Below are positions 43,201 to 52,480 of a stretch of DNA of 64,000 bases, piece by piece. The DNA is from Catenulispora pinisilvae (GTDB lineage Bacteria > Actinomycetota > Actinomycetes > Streptomycetales > Catenulisporaceae). How positions within the stretch are numbered: the first letter of the stretch is position 1; the number at the start of each line of letters is the position of its first letter. Below the pieces are notes generated by a model. The model was given only the letters and a program-made list of their open reading frames with translations. It was not told where the DNA came from and did not search any database. A program made the position numbers and the translations under genes. The DNA lies in assembly GCF_015356865.1 (NCBI RefSeq), contig NZ_JAAFZA010000005.1:1-64000 (forward strand). The letters are read 5' to 3'.

Positions 43201-46200
43201 CCTTCGTCCAGATCTTGTTGCCTGCCAAGTCATAGCCGATACTGGTGGATCGGATCTTTGCGTTGTTGGCGTCATAGTCGGTCTCGGTCACGGGACGGCT
43301 GGCGAGGTCATAGTCGACTTCCTGCCAGGTACCGTCGGGGAACTCCATCTGGTTCAGGAGACCCGTCTCGTTGTAGTTGTAGTAGGTGGTGTTGCCCGCA
43401 CCGTCTACCGATGTCAGCCGCTCTCCAATGGCGTCGTACGTGGCACCGGTGGTGACCCCTGACGGTGATTTGACGCTGGTGACGTCGCCCAGACTGTCGT
43501 AGCCGTAGGTCGTGGTGTCGGCCTGTGCGGTCGGCTGGCGCACGATCTGGGTACTGGTCGCCACTCGGCCCATGTAGTCGTACGTGGCCTGGCTCTGGGC
43601 CTCGGTCGGATCGGTACTGCTTTGCACCTGGCCGTCGGGGTAGTACACGTTGTGCGAGACGCCGCCGGTGGTGTTCCCATCGATCGGCGGGTCGGTCCGG
43701 GTTGCGGCGTCGCCGAGCTGGTCGTACGTGAAGCTGGTGATGTTGCCCAGAGGGTCCTTCACGTCCTTGACCTGACCGATGCTGGTGTAATCGGTCGTGG
43801 TTGTGCTCGTTACCGCAGTGGTGGTCCCGGGTGCGGTATAGGGCGGTGAGGTTGTTCCAGTGGTCCTGCCGTCGCCGTCGAAGGCGGTGGCGGTGATGTT
43901 GCCGTTCGGGTCCTGGGCCTCCACGGCGTCGCCAAAGCTGTCATAGCCGGTTTGGGACATGGGGTGAGTGGCTACCGGTGCACCGCCAGCGGTCTCGACG
44001 TTCACCGTCGGAAGCGTGGTGGTGACCCGGCGCCCGGCCTCGTCGTTGGTGTAGGTGGTGGTGTAGCCGGCCTTCGTGGCCTCCGGCGCGTTACCGCGGG
44101 GGTCGGTAGTGGCGACCACGAGGCCACGCTGATCCAACGTCCAGGTGGTGGTCAGTACGTTCGTCGGCTTCAGGAGAGAACCACCCGAGTAGATGGTCCC
44201 GATCTCGGTGGCCGAAAGTGCGCGGTAGTACGCCTGGACGCCGGATATCTTTCCAGTGAACCAATAGGCCGGTGCTGCGTTGTTCTGTCCACGTCCGATC
44301 ACGAGGCTTCCGGTGGACGCAATCGGCGTGGTGTCGGTCGCCGTCCCGGCGAGACTGCCGTTCACATAGAGGGTCAGTGTGTTTGTCGTCGCGTCATAGA
44401 CACCGGCCAAGTGTGTCCATACGCCCAGCGCAGGAGGCGAGCTCGCATGAGCACGGACGACCGTAGGATTCGCGACGTCTTGAGTGGCGCGGGAGAAGGA
44501 CCAGGCCTTGTCAGTGCTGTCGTACTGGAGGTCAAATCCCGAGGTCTGCGTGCCGCTCTGGGAAACAATGTCCGCAGTGCCTGCGGTGGATGTGAGTTTG
44601 GCCCAGGCGGTGACGGTGAAGCTCTGTCCGGATCCGGTATTCAGGGTGTTGTTAGCCTCGAGCGCCATGTTGGCGCCATCGAACACTGCGGAACCCCCGT
44701 GCTCGGGCGACCAGAGGATGTCTTCGAAATACCCGGGGCTCGCGTCGTAGCCGTGCTGGTCGCCGGATGCTGAGGTGTCCTTAGCCGTATAGGTGTACTC
44801 GGAAGTCAGCGGCCAACTGCCAGCCAGTCCGTTGAGCCCCGGACCAGCCGAGACAGCGCCGTCATAGAGCGCGACAATCTCATTCCAGGACAGCGAGCGG
44901 TTGTAAATACTGACCTTCTCAATGTTGCCGCTGAAGGACTGACCATTCGGGGCTCCGCCGATCTGGACAGGACCGGTGGTGTCGAAGCCGGTAGGCCAAT
45001 TATCCGCGCGGGACTGCCAATTGCCGTCGACGTAGAGATTCACGCGGGTACCGTCGTACGCTGCCACAAGGTGCGTCCACACGCCTGTCTGGACCGAGCC
45101 GGCTGGCGAGGATGCGGAGGACGAACTTAACGGGATAGCGGTGTCGCCATTGTCCGTGGTGAAGCACCAAGCATTCAAGACGTGGTCATAGCCAAGCCAG
45201 AAGCCAACTCCGCCGTTCGTACCGTCCTGGGTCAGGGCAGGGTGGTCGCTGGCAGTGTCATTCAGATAGACCCAGGCGGAAACGGTGAACGGTTTGCTGG
45301 TGTCGACCGCCGGTCCGTTGGTGGTGATGGACTCGCCGGGCGTGCCGTCAAATTGCGCGGAGCTAGTGCTGTTGCCGGTCATGCCGGACGACCACACCAC
45401 GTTGCCGGTAAGCGTGCCCGGGTGATTCTCGACAGACCCGTCCGGAACAGTCGCGGTGGAATTGTCGTCGAGGTTCCACTTGCCGCCCAGCGATGCGCTC
45501 CATGACTGGGCGTTGTTGGAGTCCTGGACAGTCTTACTCGTGACACGTCCAAGCGGGTCATAGGTGTAGTCGGTGGTGTCGACCGTCGCGTTGTCGGTGC
45601 TGGAGGTGGTCACTGCGGTCTGGTGGTCGTCCGGGTCGTAGGAGTAGGAGGCATCGCGCAGGATGTCGTAGCCGTCACTGTCTATTCCGGACTTAGTTGC
45701 CGAACTAGTGAGCAGGTTGGATGCGTCGTAGACGTTCTGGGTGTAGCTGTTGCCGGAATAAAAATTCCCAGAGGCCGGAGTCTGACAGTCGAAGTTGCAG
45801 TCCGCAGTTGTGTTTCCTACGTTGTCGTAGATTCGCTCTTCGGCAACCGTCCCGCCCCCGGTGGTCGAAGCCGGGTCCGGGTGAAATGTCTTCTGCAACA
45901 GACCGTTGTCGAAATACGTGTACTGGGTAGTCCGGCCCATGGCGTCGGTGACGGACGCCAACCGCCCAGCAGGGTCGTACGCCCGCGACTCACGTACGAG
46001 ATTCGTTGCCGCGCTGGGGTGGACTGGATCGCCCGTGTAGTTGTGCAACGTGGTGGTAAGCAGGCGGTCATCCGGGTCGAATAACTGATCAGTCTCGTTG
46101 CCGGCGGCGTCGATAACCTGGCTCCGGTTGCCATAAGCATCGTATCCATAGGTGCTGACTGCACCGGTGGGGTCCGTTGTTGTGTGGAGCCGATCTGAGC

Positions 46201-49200
46201 TGTCGTAGACGTTAATCGTCTGCCGGGATTTGTCCCCACCGGTAGCGTCGCTGACAGTCACCGATGTCGCCTGGCCGTCCGGCCCATAGACGGTTGTGGT
46301 AAGCGCGGTATGGGTCACCCCGCTGACCCTGTCGCCCGTAGCGGGATCGGTCTCGGTCAGGACGCGACTGGCAGCGTCGTAGGTGTAACTGGTGACCAAA
46401 CCTGCCGGGTAGGTGTCACTGATCTGCGTCTTAGCGAGGACCCTTCCAATAGCATCATACGCATACTTGGTAACCAAACCCGCCGCATCAGTCACGGAGG
46501 CCACGTCACCGTTATGGAAGTACCGGTATTTGGTCACAGCCCCGTTCGGGGTAGCTGTATGATCAATCAGCCCAGCCGGCTCATTACCCGAGTCCGCTGC
46601 CGGGAAAGCCGCCGAACCGTCGGTAAAAACGGTGGTCTGAGTTTTGCCTAGTGGGAACCCAGAGACCGCCGGTGTGGTCGTAGAGGTCAGGTCCCCAGCG
46701 GCGTCGTAGGTGTAACGGGTCAGGTACGTGGGATCCGATGGGTCGCTAGAGTTGGCGTCCCGGAATGTTGTCATCTGGTCGTTACGCGGATCGGGCGTCA
46801 GCGAGGTAGACGTGTCGTCCGGGTAGTACGTGTAGTAGGCCGTGCCACAATTTCCATGTGCCAGGCTTTGGCAGGTAGTCTTCGACACAGTGTTGCCACG
46901 GATATCGTGACCGGTAGTGACGATATCGCCGTTAGGGTCGGTCACGGTGTTCAGAAAACCAGCTGCGTCATACCCGTAAGTAGTAGTCGCGCCGAGTGCA
47001 TCAGACGCAGTCAGCAAACGACCCCCGCTGAATGGATCGTATGTGTATGTGAGTGGCTTGCCCGTCGGGTCTGTGATCTCCACGCGCATAGTCGGCGCTG
47101 TGTGCGACACGGAGCTACCAAACGCTTTGAAATGCGCTGTGACGTCGGCGGGCGTGAGCTGGTGCTCATAGTAGGCGACCTCTGCGACCGAGCCGCTGAA
47201 GAAACTCGGGTAGCCAGTGGCGTCGGTCGTGCTCTGGTGTGCCTGGGCAGGCCACTTCCCGCCAATGAAACCCGCACCGACATACATGTACCTGGTGCCG
47301 GCATCACCGATCCAGCCCGAGCCAGTCATCGTCCCGACCTGCGCACCGTCCAGGTAGAGCTCCTGCATGAGCCCATCTGTGGAAATCACGACGTGGTGCC
47401 ACTTGCCGTCGGTGACCGGGGACGAAGTAACTATGGGTGCGATGGAGTTATCGGACTCGTGGAACTGGCCGTACAGCTTCCCGTCGGTGCCCACGTACAG
47501 AGTCGGGGTGTATGAGTTAGTTGTGGTGGTGGCGGTGATCGCGTCAGCGGACGTTGACAGCAGTACGCCGGGTTTGGTCGTCGAGAACCACATCTCGACA
47601 GCAGCGGGCGTTGTTGGAGCTGCGACAGCCGTTTGCAGCAGCAGGTTCGAGTTCGTACCGTTGAACTGCGCCGCGGTGTTGTCGTTCGGCCCAAACGGTC
47701 CCTGCACGCCGAGGGTCACGTTGCTGTAGACGGAAGGCTGGCCCACGCCACCGGAGGTTTGGTCGGCGGCGGTCGTACCGCCGGCGTCGCCCAGGCGCCA
47801 GTAGCCGAAAGGACTCGAGCCCAGGACCGCCGAACGGTACACGCTGGACGTCCCGCTCACCGTCGCCCGGCCGACGCCCCACACCGAGCCGTTGGCGTCG
47901 GTGACCTGAGTCAGTCGGTCAATCTCGGTGTCGTACGCGGGAGCCGCCTCGATGTTTCCGGACGGGAGCTTGACCTGGGTCAGCAACGAGGACGGCACCT
48001 TCACCGCAGAATACAGCTGCGCGATCTGCGTCCCCGACAGCGCACGTTGGTAGAACGCGACGTCACTGATCTGCCCGTTGAAGTGGGACCATACGTTGCC
48101 ACCAGGCGCAGCGGGCCAGCCGTTGCTGTTGAACACACCCGCGCCGACTATGTCGTAGGGGTCGATGTTGGCCAACTGGCCGCTCTCGGTGCCGGCCTGG
48201 ACGCCGTCGAGATACAGGACCTGGCTAGTGCCGGACGCGGTGAGCACCGCCTGGTGCCATGCCCCGTCGGTGACTGTCCCGGTCGAGGCCATGCTGGTAA
48301 CCGTGTTGTTCCAGAAGTGCCCGTACAGCCTGCCGTTGGTCCCGACGTACAGGACGGGCATCGCGCCGCCGCCGGGGCTGGGGGTGTTTGCTGGGTCGTG
48401 GCCGGTTGCGTAGAGCATTTGCGCCACGCCAGTCGTAGAGGTCTTGAACCACACCTGCAAAGTCAGGAACGTGGTCCCCTCCACCTGGCCGTTGGGCAGC
48501 TGCACGAAGGATGTCGAGCCGTCGAACCCCGCCGCAGTAGCAGTCCCAGTGGGGCCGGCGGCCCCGAACGTCGCGCTCACCGAGGTCGCGTTGTCGGATC
48601 CTTCGTTGGCTATGACCTGACTGGAGGCCAGCGAGGACCCCACTGGATCGTCGAGCCTCCAGTAAGAGTCCGGGTCAGCGTCTAGCGTTACCGAACGGTC
48701 GTGGGACCCGCTCTCATAGGTGTAGCCAGTACACCCTGTCTGGAGCTTCGGCAAACAGAACGAGGTCAAATCGTCGCCGGTGTAGCCGTAGGTGGCGGTA
48801 ATGGCGGTGGTCTGGTCCGTACCGCTCAACGGGTCCGTCGCCACAGAAGCTACATGCGGCGAACTGGCACCGGCGGGCGTGCCCCAGGTGAAGTGCAGCG
48901 CACGACCCGACACCAGGTTCGTCACCGTAGACACCCGACCGCCTGTGTAGGTGAACGACTCACCGTGGCCGGAATGGTCCGTGATCGACGAGACTGGGAA
49001 GACCGATGCGCCCGAGGCTCCGCTGAACACGTAGGTGGTGCCGTCTTTGTCGACCAGGGTGTAACCGGTCGAACCGTTGGCGGTGAGCGTCGCGAACCGG
49101 CCTGACGGCGCGGTGAAGCTACCATCCGGGTTGTACCCGAAGCGGACCGCCTGCCCAGTGGGATAGGTGACGACGACGTTGCCGGTACCGTCGCTGTCGA

Positions 49201-51133
49201 CGGCCGCCTGCATGTCAAAGACTGAGGACCAGGATGCGCCGAACGCGCCAGAAGTCCGTGGATCCAGGCTGTTATAGGTGCGCTCGACCTGCAACGGCAT
49301 CCCTGAACCGGGCACAGTCAGGTCCGTAGCGGCGGTCGTGTAGTTCCCGGACTCGGGGTCGTAACCGTGATTGTCGGTGTTCTGGGCCAGATGTGACGTC
49401 ACCACCGGCTGGTCCACGGCCGTCGTAAACCATGCGGGCTGGCTCGGCCAGCTGGTTGCCGCGCCGTCGTAGTCTTGAGTGATCCAATAATACGGCTTGC
49501 CATAGGCCAAGCTTCCGGCCGGAAGCTTCCAACCATTCTGCCCGTCTGGCAGCCAACCCGACGAGATACAGCCCGTCGGCCAAGTCGCCGTAGATGGGCA
49601 TACCCAGAACCCGAACTGAAGCGCAGATGGGTAGTTGTCCGGATCATGGCCGTACGCGATGAGGGTCGGCGTCGAGGTCAAGGTGACGTTCGACGCCGGC
49701 GCTTCCCCGTCGATCTGTGGAGCGATATCCGCCCCGGTATACGTGAAAGCCTCTGTGGGAACGAGGTAGCTCGAAAAGGCGACGCTTCCCGGCGCCCACA
49801 TGTCGAGGGAAACACCCACGGTGATGCCGGCTGGTTGTGGCGGGAGCGTCAGTGTGACGCTCCCCGACTGTTGCGGTCCGATGTTGGATGACATGGCCGC
49901 ATTGCCGGATGCCAGGACATCGCCGTTCGCGTTGTTCGTCTGCGTCCAGTGCAAGACGTAACCGTTGGACGGAGTCCAGGTGCCGTAGCCCCAGTTCTCC
50001 ACGGGCACCTGGATAGCCCCGCCTTGCAAGGCGGTCGGCGTCGTAGTCCAAGCTGGCAGCGCCCCCCAGAGCACTGCGTAAGGACTGTAGTCAACGCTCA
50101 AGTACGGGACGTTGGCACTGTGGTTGGACGCAAACTCCTTCCACGACGTGGTACTACCTGTAGTGTCCGCCCAGACCGCCAGGCCATAGAAGCTGGACCC
50201 GTGCGCGTAATGGTCGAAGGTGGACGAGTCCAGTCCAATCTGCTCCCAGTTTGCGGTCCCGCTGGTTCCTAGGCATTTCGGGCTCTTATCAAAGGCCGCA
50301 ACACCGAAGGCGTTCCCGATCGGCGCACCGGGATAGCCATTGGCTGCCTCGGAAATCGCTCCCGCCGACCACGGCCCAGTGACCGGCGAAACGTAGACAT
50401 TCTCGGCTCGACAAGTCGTGTCAAACGCATCGTAGAGGTTCAGCCACGTTCCCCTGATCCAATCATTGCTGAACATCGACTGGAAGTAGGCGAACGAGAG
50501 GAAGGAGGCTGCCTTGTGGGACCCGCCATCGTAGGAGCCGACCTTCAAGATAGGCGAAGCCTCGTTGTTGCCTGTGTTATCGACAGTCTCGACGAAGGTG
50601 TCCGCGGTGTCGTTCATCGAGGTTGGATCCACGGTGACCGGAAAGACCCGCCGCGGGTCAGTGAGCCAAGCCTTGTCCAGGCTGACCTGCAGGGCTGGCG
50701 ACCCCTGATAGGTAACGAGGCTGTAGGTGACGCCGCCCGACCACGCCGGATCGTTCGAGACCGGATCGATTTTCGAGTCCGTCATCGATCCATGTGGTAC
50801 TCGTATGGCTGTCGCGCCGTTCGCGTCCACGAAGTCCACATCACCAGTACCTGTATCCAGCTTCGCGGACAGCCCCTTGGCCTGGAAGGGAAAGATCCAC
50901 GTCGTCGGAGCTGACGAGTTCTGGAGGACCAGGCTCTCCTTCACTCCGGATACGTCAGTCTTCAACGTCAGGTCTGCCCCGGCCGCGACACCGTGGTAGG
51001 TCTCTGCGTCACCAGTCGTTTGACCGGCGACAGACTGCGCGCTCGCAAGTGAGAACGACACGCCATGTTTTGCATCGGTGTTGAGGGCCATCAGTTCGGG
51101 CCCGTCGGCAGTAGCCGCGAAGCTTGTATCCAT
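40253..51133 (-). CDS. Giant LamG/RHS-YD-repeat polymorphic toxin with C-terminal nuclease
   Basis: 3626 codons, really the main part of a 3838-codon gene whose N-terminus is encoded at 51138-51728 in another frame. Parts in order: RHS N-terminal beta-rich region; LamG (concanavalin-like) domains near residues 810, 1090, 1880 and 2110; many YD repeats of the GYDxxGxxxxxxD type; RHS core ending MASRWYDPATGQFASQD near 3130; Pro-rich linker; C-terminal nuclease with INACHLIGAQLGGSGTDARN near 3510, resembling DNA/RNA non-specific endonucleases. Like WapA of Bacillus it is probably secreted and kills neighbouring cells. The last kilobase is less GC-rich than the repeats. MDTSF is only the first ATG after the frameshift. 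Confidence 0.85.
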   Translation of the reverse strand: MDTSFAATADGPELMALNTDAKHGVSFSLASAQSVAGQTTGDAETYHGVAAGADLTLKTDVSGVKESLVLQNSSAPTTWIFPFQAKGLSAKLDTGTGDVDFVDANGATAIRVPHGSMTDSKIDPVSNDPAWSGGVTYSLVTYQGSPALQVSLDKAWLTDPRRVFPVTVDPTSMNDTADTFVETVDNTGNNEASPILKVGSYDGGSHKAASFLSFAYFQSMFSNDWIRGTWLNLYDAFDTTCRAENVYVSPVTGPWSAGAISEAANGYPGAPIGNAFGVAAFDKSPKCLGTSGTANWEQIGLDSSTFDHYAHGSSFYGLAVWADTTGSTTSWKEFASNHSANVPYLSVDYSPYAVLWGALPAWTTTPTALQGGAIQVPVENWGYGTWTPSNGYVLHWTQTNNANGDVLASGNAAMSSNIGPQQSGSVTLTLPPQPAGITVGVSLDMWAPGSVAFSSYLVPTEAFTYTGADIAPQIDGEAPASNVTLTSTPTLIAYGHDPDNYPSALQFGFWVCPSTATWPTGCISSGWLPDGQNGWKLPAGSLAYGKPYYWITQDYDGAATSWPSQPAWFTTAVDQPVVTSHLAQNTDNHGYDPESGNYTTAATDLTVPGSGMPLQVERTYNSLDPRTSGAFGASWSSVFDMQAAVDSDGTGNVVVTYPTGQAVRFGYNPDGSFTAPSGRFATLTANGSTGYTLVDKDGTTYVFSGASGASVFPVSSITDHSGHGESFTYTGGRVSTVTNLVSGRALHFTWGTPAGASSPHVASVATDPLSGTDQTTAITATYGYTGDDLTSFCLPKLQTGCTGYTYESGSHDRSVTLDADPDSYWRLDDPVGSSLASSQVIANEGSDNATSVSATFGAAGPTGTATAAGFDGSTSFVQLPNGQVEGTTFLTLQVWFKTSTTGVAQMLYATGHDPANTPSPGGGAMPVLYVGTNGRLYGHFWNNTVTSMASTGTVTDGAWHQAVLTASGTSQVLYLDGVQAGTESGQLANIDPYDIVGAGVFNSNGWPAAPGGNVWSHFNGQISDVAFYQRALSGTQIAQLYSAVKVPSSLLTQVKLPSGNIEAAPAYDTEIDRLTQVTDANGSVWGVGRATVSGTSSVYRSAVLGSSPFGYWRLGDAGGTTAADQTSGGVGQPSVYSNVTLGVQGPFGPNDNTAAQFNGTNSNLLLQTAVAAPTTPAAVEMWFSTTKPGVLLSTSADAITATTTTNSYTPTLYVGTDGKLYGQFHESDNSIAPIVTSSPVTDGKWHHVVISTDGLMQELYLDGAQVGTMTGSGWIGDAGTRYMYVGAGFIGGKWPAQAHQSTTDATGYPSFFSGSVAEVAYYEHQLTPADVTAHFKAFGSSVSHTAPTMRVEITDPTGKPLTYTYDPFSGGRLLTASDALGATTTYGYDAAGFLNTVTDPNGDIVTTGHDIRGNTVSKTTCQSLAHGNCGTAYYTYYPDDTSTSLTPDPRNDQMTTFRDANSSDPSDPTYLTRYTYDAAGDLTSTTTPAVSGFPLGKTQTTVFTDGSAAFPAADSGNEPAGLIDHTATPNGAVTKYRYFHNGDVASVTDAAGLVTKYAYDAIGRVLAKTQISDTYPAGLVTSYTYDAASRVLTETDPATGDRVSGVTHTALTTTVYGPDGQATSVTVSDATGGDKSRQTINVYDSSDRLHTTTDPTGAVSTYGYDAYGNRSQVIDAAGNETDQLFDPDDRLLTTTLHNYTGDPVHPSAATNLVRESRAYDPAGRLASVTDAMGRTTQYTYFDNGLLQKTFHPDPASTTGGGTVAEERIYDNVGNTTADCNFDCQTPASGNFYSGNSYTQNVYDASNLLTSSATKSGIDSDGYDILRDASYSYDPDDHQTAVTTSSTDNATVDTTDYTYDPLGRVTSKTVQDSNNAQSWSASLGGKWNLDDNSTATVPDGSVENHPGTLTGNVVWSSGMTGNSTSSAQFDGTPGESITTNGPAVDTSKPFTVSAWVYLNDTASDHPALTQDGTNGGVGFWLGYDHVLNAWCFTTDNGDTAIPLSSSSASSPAGSVQTGVWTHLVAAYDGTRVNLYVDGNWQSRADNWPTGFDTTGPVQIGGAPNGQSFSGNIEKVSIYNRSLSWNEIVALYDGAVSAGPGLNGLAGSWPLTSEYTYTAKDTSASGDQHGYDASPGYFEDILWSPEHGGSAVFDGANMALEANNTLNTGSGQSFTVTAWAKLTSTAGTADIVSQSGTQTSGFDLQYDSTDKAWSFSRATQDVANPTVVRAHASSPPALGVWTHLAGVYDATTNTLTLYVNGSLAGTATDTTPIASTGSLVIGRGQNNAAPAYWFTGKISGVQAYYRALSATEIGTIYSGGSLLKPTNVLTTTWTLDQRGLVVATTDPRGNAPEATKAGYTTTYTNDEAGRRVTTTLPTVNVETAGGAPVATHPMSQTGYDSFGDAVEAQDPNGNITATAFDGDGRTTGTTSPPYTAPGTTTAVTSTTTTDYTSIGQVKDVKDPLGNITSFTYDQLGDAATRTDPPIDGNTTGGVSHNVYYPDGQVQSSTDPTEAQSQATYDYMGRVATSTQIVRQPTAQADTTTYGYDSLGDVTSVKSPSGVTTGATYDAIGERLTSVDGAGNTTYYNYNETGLLNQMEFPDGTWQEVDYDLASRPVTETDYDANNAKIRSTSIGYDLAGNKIWTKDALNNQTTFAYDAADRLISQTEPVTANHSITTIYGYDAAGNSTRYTDGNGQPWTTTYNTWNTPESTIEPSTPAFPNLVDRTTTRTYDKSGRPATITEPGGVVIGRSFDALGDVTKETGTGAQAATADHTYGYDTAGRMTSVAAPGGTDAFTFDDRGNLMSASGPSGSSSFAYNADGAMTSRTDAAGAATYGYDTAGRLASVVDPLTGSTLTYGYNAMSQVSSIGYGTGGDVRTFGYDSLQELTSDTLKTSAGATVASIGYGYNLDGDLTTKNSTGFAGAATNTYTYDYAQRLTSWNNGAATVAYGYDDNSNRTAVGATTLTYDARNQLTSDGTNTYSYTARGTLAAKTPTTGTAEAYTFDAFDRMATDGGQTYTYDGLDRLMSAGTATGFAYSGTSNDLAADSAATYSRDPSGNLIGVSQSGVKTLAYNDRHGDLVGLFQGSGTALTASTAYDPLGAVTASNSQPSLGFQSGWTDKTTGKVNMASRWYDPATGQFASQDTITTSPNPMSANANTYGYGNGDPLDHFDPSGHTASLTGGDAGGDETVGGGGAGVGGGAGGGGGGVATIDTSTSDMPADQAGAEPLSQEEWAQLDAIEKGIVEDGKALNQNEEQVYSEGKAEFQGVARGEFEQDFYSLVESGEAIDNDPVQLLAQIRVAMGLPAFPDGGAEYSDVPACHGTACGKPASDSTRNTSCNTSCGGGGAFGAVFTFTPAQPPPPPTPTQYADKPAAHPKAPKLGQGSGIDYSPTIIAQVLTALVVQVTPEADAYSPQDAAATSNPASDLATGGTGDEESDDQCGNAAGGWVTYAPTGFGGRAQGGVACLTSRYIAAAPGSPTTEASAYGTPGYGAARAFSLAIGASNNPGQAINACHLIGAQLGGSGTDARNLATCSRAANAWPIGVQGFSNRMDTFEGKARSAINAGQTVIYSDVPRYWTDRSTIPYAFDLSATCAANCGAGAADFSVSVPNIIAGGNGQWYNLGMN

Positions 51134-51137
51134 GGAG

Positions 51138-51728
51138 TCAGCACGCCGGTGCAGACGCCCGTCCGCCCCCGACGACGAGCGTCAGGTCGATCGGCGCCCA
51201 CGATGCATCAGGCAGCTGATATTGGGTGCGTACGGGGTAAAGGCGAGCGGTGTACGTACCGTCGGGGTTCTTGAAGACGGCCGTCTGAGCATTACCCATG
51301 CGGTCCTGCCGCACACTCGCCGTCGCGTCAAAGCTGCTCTTCCCCGCCGCGGCCGATGTCACTGCCCGCGTCGCTACCGGCGTTGCAGCCTTCGGGGCGT
51401 CTGAGGTGTGGGGCTTCGAGGTCTTCGCATGCGGCTTGTCGGCCGGCAGCTCATATGGCGATTTACCAGCCGGATGGCCCTTCGCCCCGCTGGTAGCCCG
51501 AGTAGCGCTAGCCGGCACGTAGTGCGCCTTGCCGGCGGCCGTCCCAGACGGCTGTTTTGGTGTGGCCGGCGAGCCGCCATGATCACTCTGCGAGAAGCCC
51601 CACACGTAGCCCGGCACCTGCGCCGCCTGCGTCAACGTCGGGGACAAGCCCACAGTCACCGTCAGCCCAACGACGCCGAAGCGAGCCACTGAACGCCGGA
51701 CGATCGAACGCACGCCAAGTACACGCAT
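51138..51728 (-). CDS. Signal peptide and N-terminus of the RHS toxin, separated by a frameshift
   Basis: About 196 aa from ATG 51728, with GAGGG 5 bases upstream; an ATG 39 bases earlier is less likely. RSIVRRSVARFGVVGLTVTV followed by LTQAAQ is a Sec signal peptide. A Pro/Ala/Lys-rich linker leads to ATASVRQDRMGNAQTAVFKN and QYQLPDASWAPIDLTLVVGG, the usual start of secreted RHS proteins. The frame ends at TGA just after a run of five G (coding strand; plus-strand C 51166-51170). Removing one G gives VVGADGRLHRRADSMDTSF and joins the 3626-codon frame. So this is part of one gene, broken by mutation, phase variation or sequencing error. Confidence 0.8.
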   Translation of the reverse strand: MRVLGVRSIVRRSVARFGVVGLTVTVGLSPTLTQAAQVPGYVWGFSQSDHGGSPATPKQPSGTAAGKAHYVPASATRATSGAKGHPAGKSPYELPADKPHAKTSKPHTSDAPKAATPVATRAVTSAAAGKSSFDATASVRQDRMGNAQTAVFKNPDGTYTARLYPVRTQYQLPDASWAPIDLTLVVGGGRASAPAC

Positions 51729-51841
51729 CGGAGCCCTCGTTTTCCATGTGCCAAACAACACGTGCAACTGTCGAGCGCCCCGTTCGCGGGCTGATCGTAA
51801 TTGAGCGCTTCAGAGTCAGTCACGCCGCAGAATGTCAGAGA

Positions 51842-51875
51842 TCGAACATCGTTACGATATCGTTACTATGTTCGA
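51842..51875. promoter_or_regulatory. Putative operator upstream of the RHS toxin gene
   Basis: TCGAACAT (51842-51849) and ATGTTCGA (51868-51875) are perfect inverted repeats. Between and overlapping them ATCGTTAC occurs twice (51848-51855 and 51859-51866), spaced 11 bp, about one helical turn, around a GATATC centre. It lies about 115 bases before the toxin start and in the shared upstream region of the divergent gene at 51986. A dimeric repressor site is likely. Confidence 0.5.
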
Positions 51876-51985
51876 AGACGCTCGCCGCGTTCTAACACCT
51901 AGAGCGCCTGGTAGATCAGTTGCGAAGGCCATGCCGTTGCGGTAGGCATGGAACCCGTGACAATCGATCGAAGCATCGGTGAACC

Positions 51986-52480
51986 GTGCCACGCCTGAGC
52001 CGCCGAGGCGCCTTGGGGGGACTTTTGGCCATCGCTGTCGTCGGCGGCGCTGTCGCCGTGATGGCCGCACGTTCGGGATCGCGCCACGCCCCGGTGCCGC
52101 CCAAACCGGTGAGCACAGTCGCGGCGAACAAACGAGTCTGCCTGCTCACCGACGGATCCCCCGCCGCACAGACCGCGTGGGCGGGAATGCAGGATTTCGC
52201 CAAAGGTGGTGGCATCAACATCCAACGAACGACGATACCGCCGAAGGCGCCGGATGCCGACGCCTACCTGAGCGGCATCCTTCAGCAAAATTGTCTTGTA
52301 ATCGTCGCAGTCGGAAATGGACCTGCGCAGGCAGCGGACGATGCAGCCGCCTACCATCCAGAGACCCGTTTCGTCGTCATCGGGTCTGCTCAGCGCAGGG
52401 CAAACACCGCTGTGCTGACCAACCAATCGGAGTTGTCCAGCCTTAATGTCAGTGCAGCAATTAGGAAGCTCGTCAACTAA
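51986..52480 (+). CDS. Small exported protein resembling a BMP-type substrate-binding lobe
   Basis: 164 aa from GTG 51986. The N-terminus PRLSRRGALGGLLAIAVVGG has an Arg pair before a hydrophobic stretch, compatible with a Tat or Sec signal. The mature part alternates strand and helix: RVCLLTDGSPAAQTAWAGMQ, DADAYLSGILQQNCLVIVAV and YHPETRFVVIGSAQRR, recalling one lobe of BMP/LacI-type periplasmic-binding proteins, which are normally about twice as long. It is divergent from the RHS gene. Role unknown; single-lobe forms are common in actinomycetes. Confidence 0.6.
   Translation: MPRLSRRGALGGLLAIAVVGGAVAVMAARSGSRHAPVPPKPVSTVAANKRVCLLTDGSPAAQTAWAGMQDFAKGGGINIQRTTIPPKAPDADAYLSGILQQNCLVIVAVGNGPAQAADDAAAYHPETRFVVIGSAQRRANTAVLTNQSELSSLNVSAAIRKLVN

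Noticed and set aside
42000-46500. Regularly spaced similar stretches that might suggest a repeat array such as CRISPR
   Set aside because: They are divergent coding YD repeats of variable spacing, not identical repeats with unique spacers.
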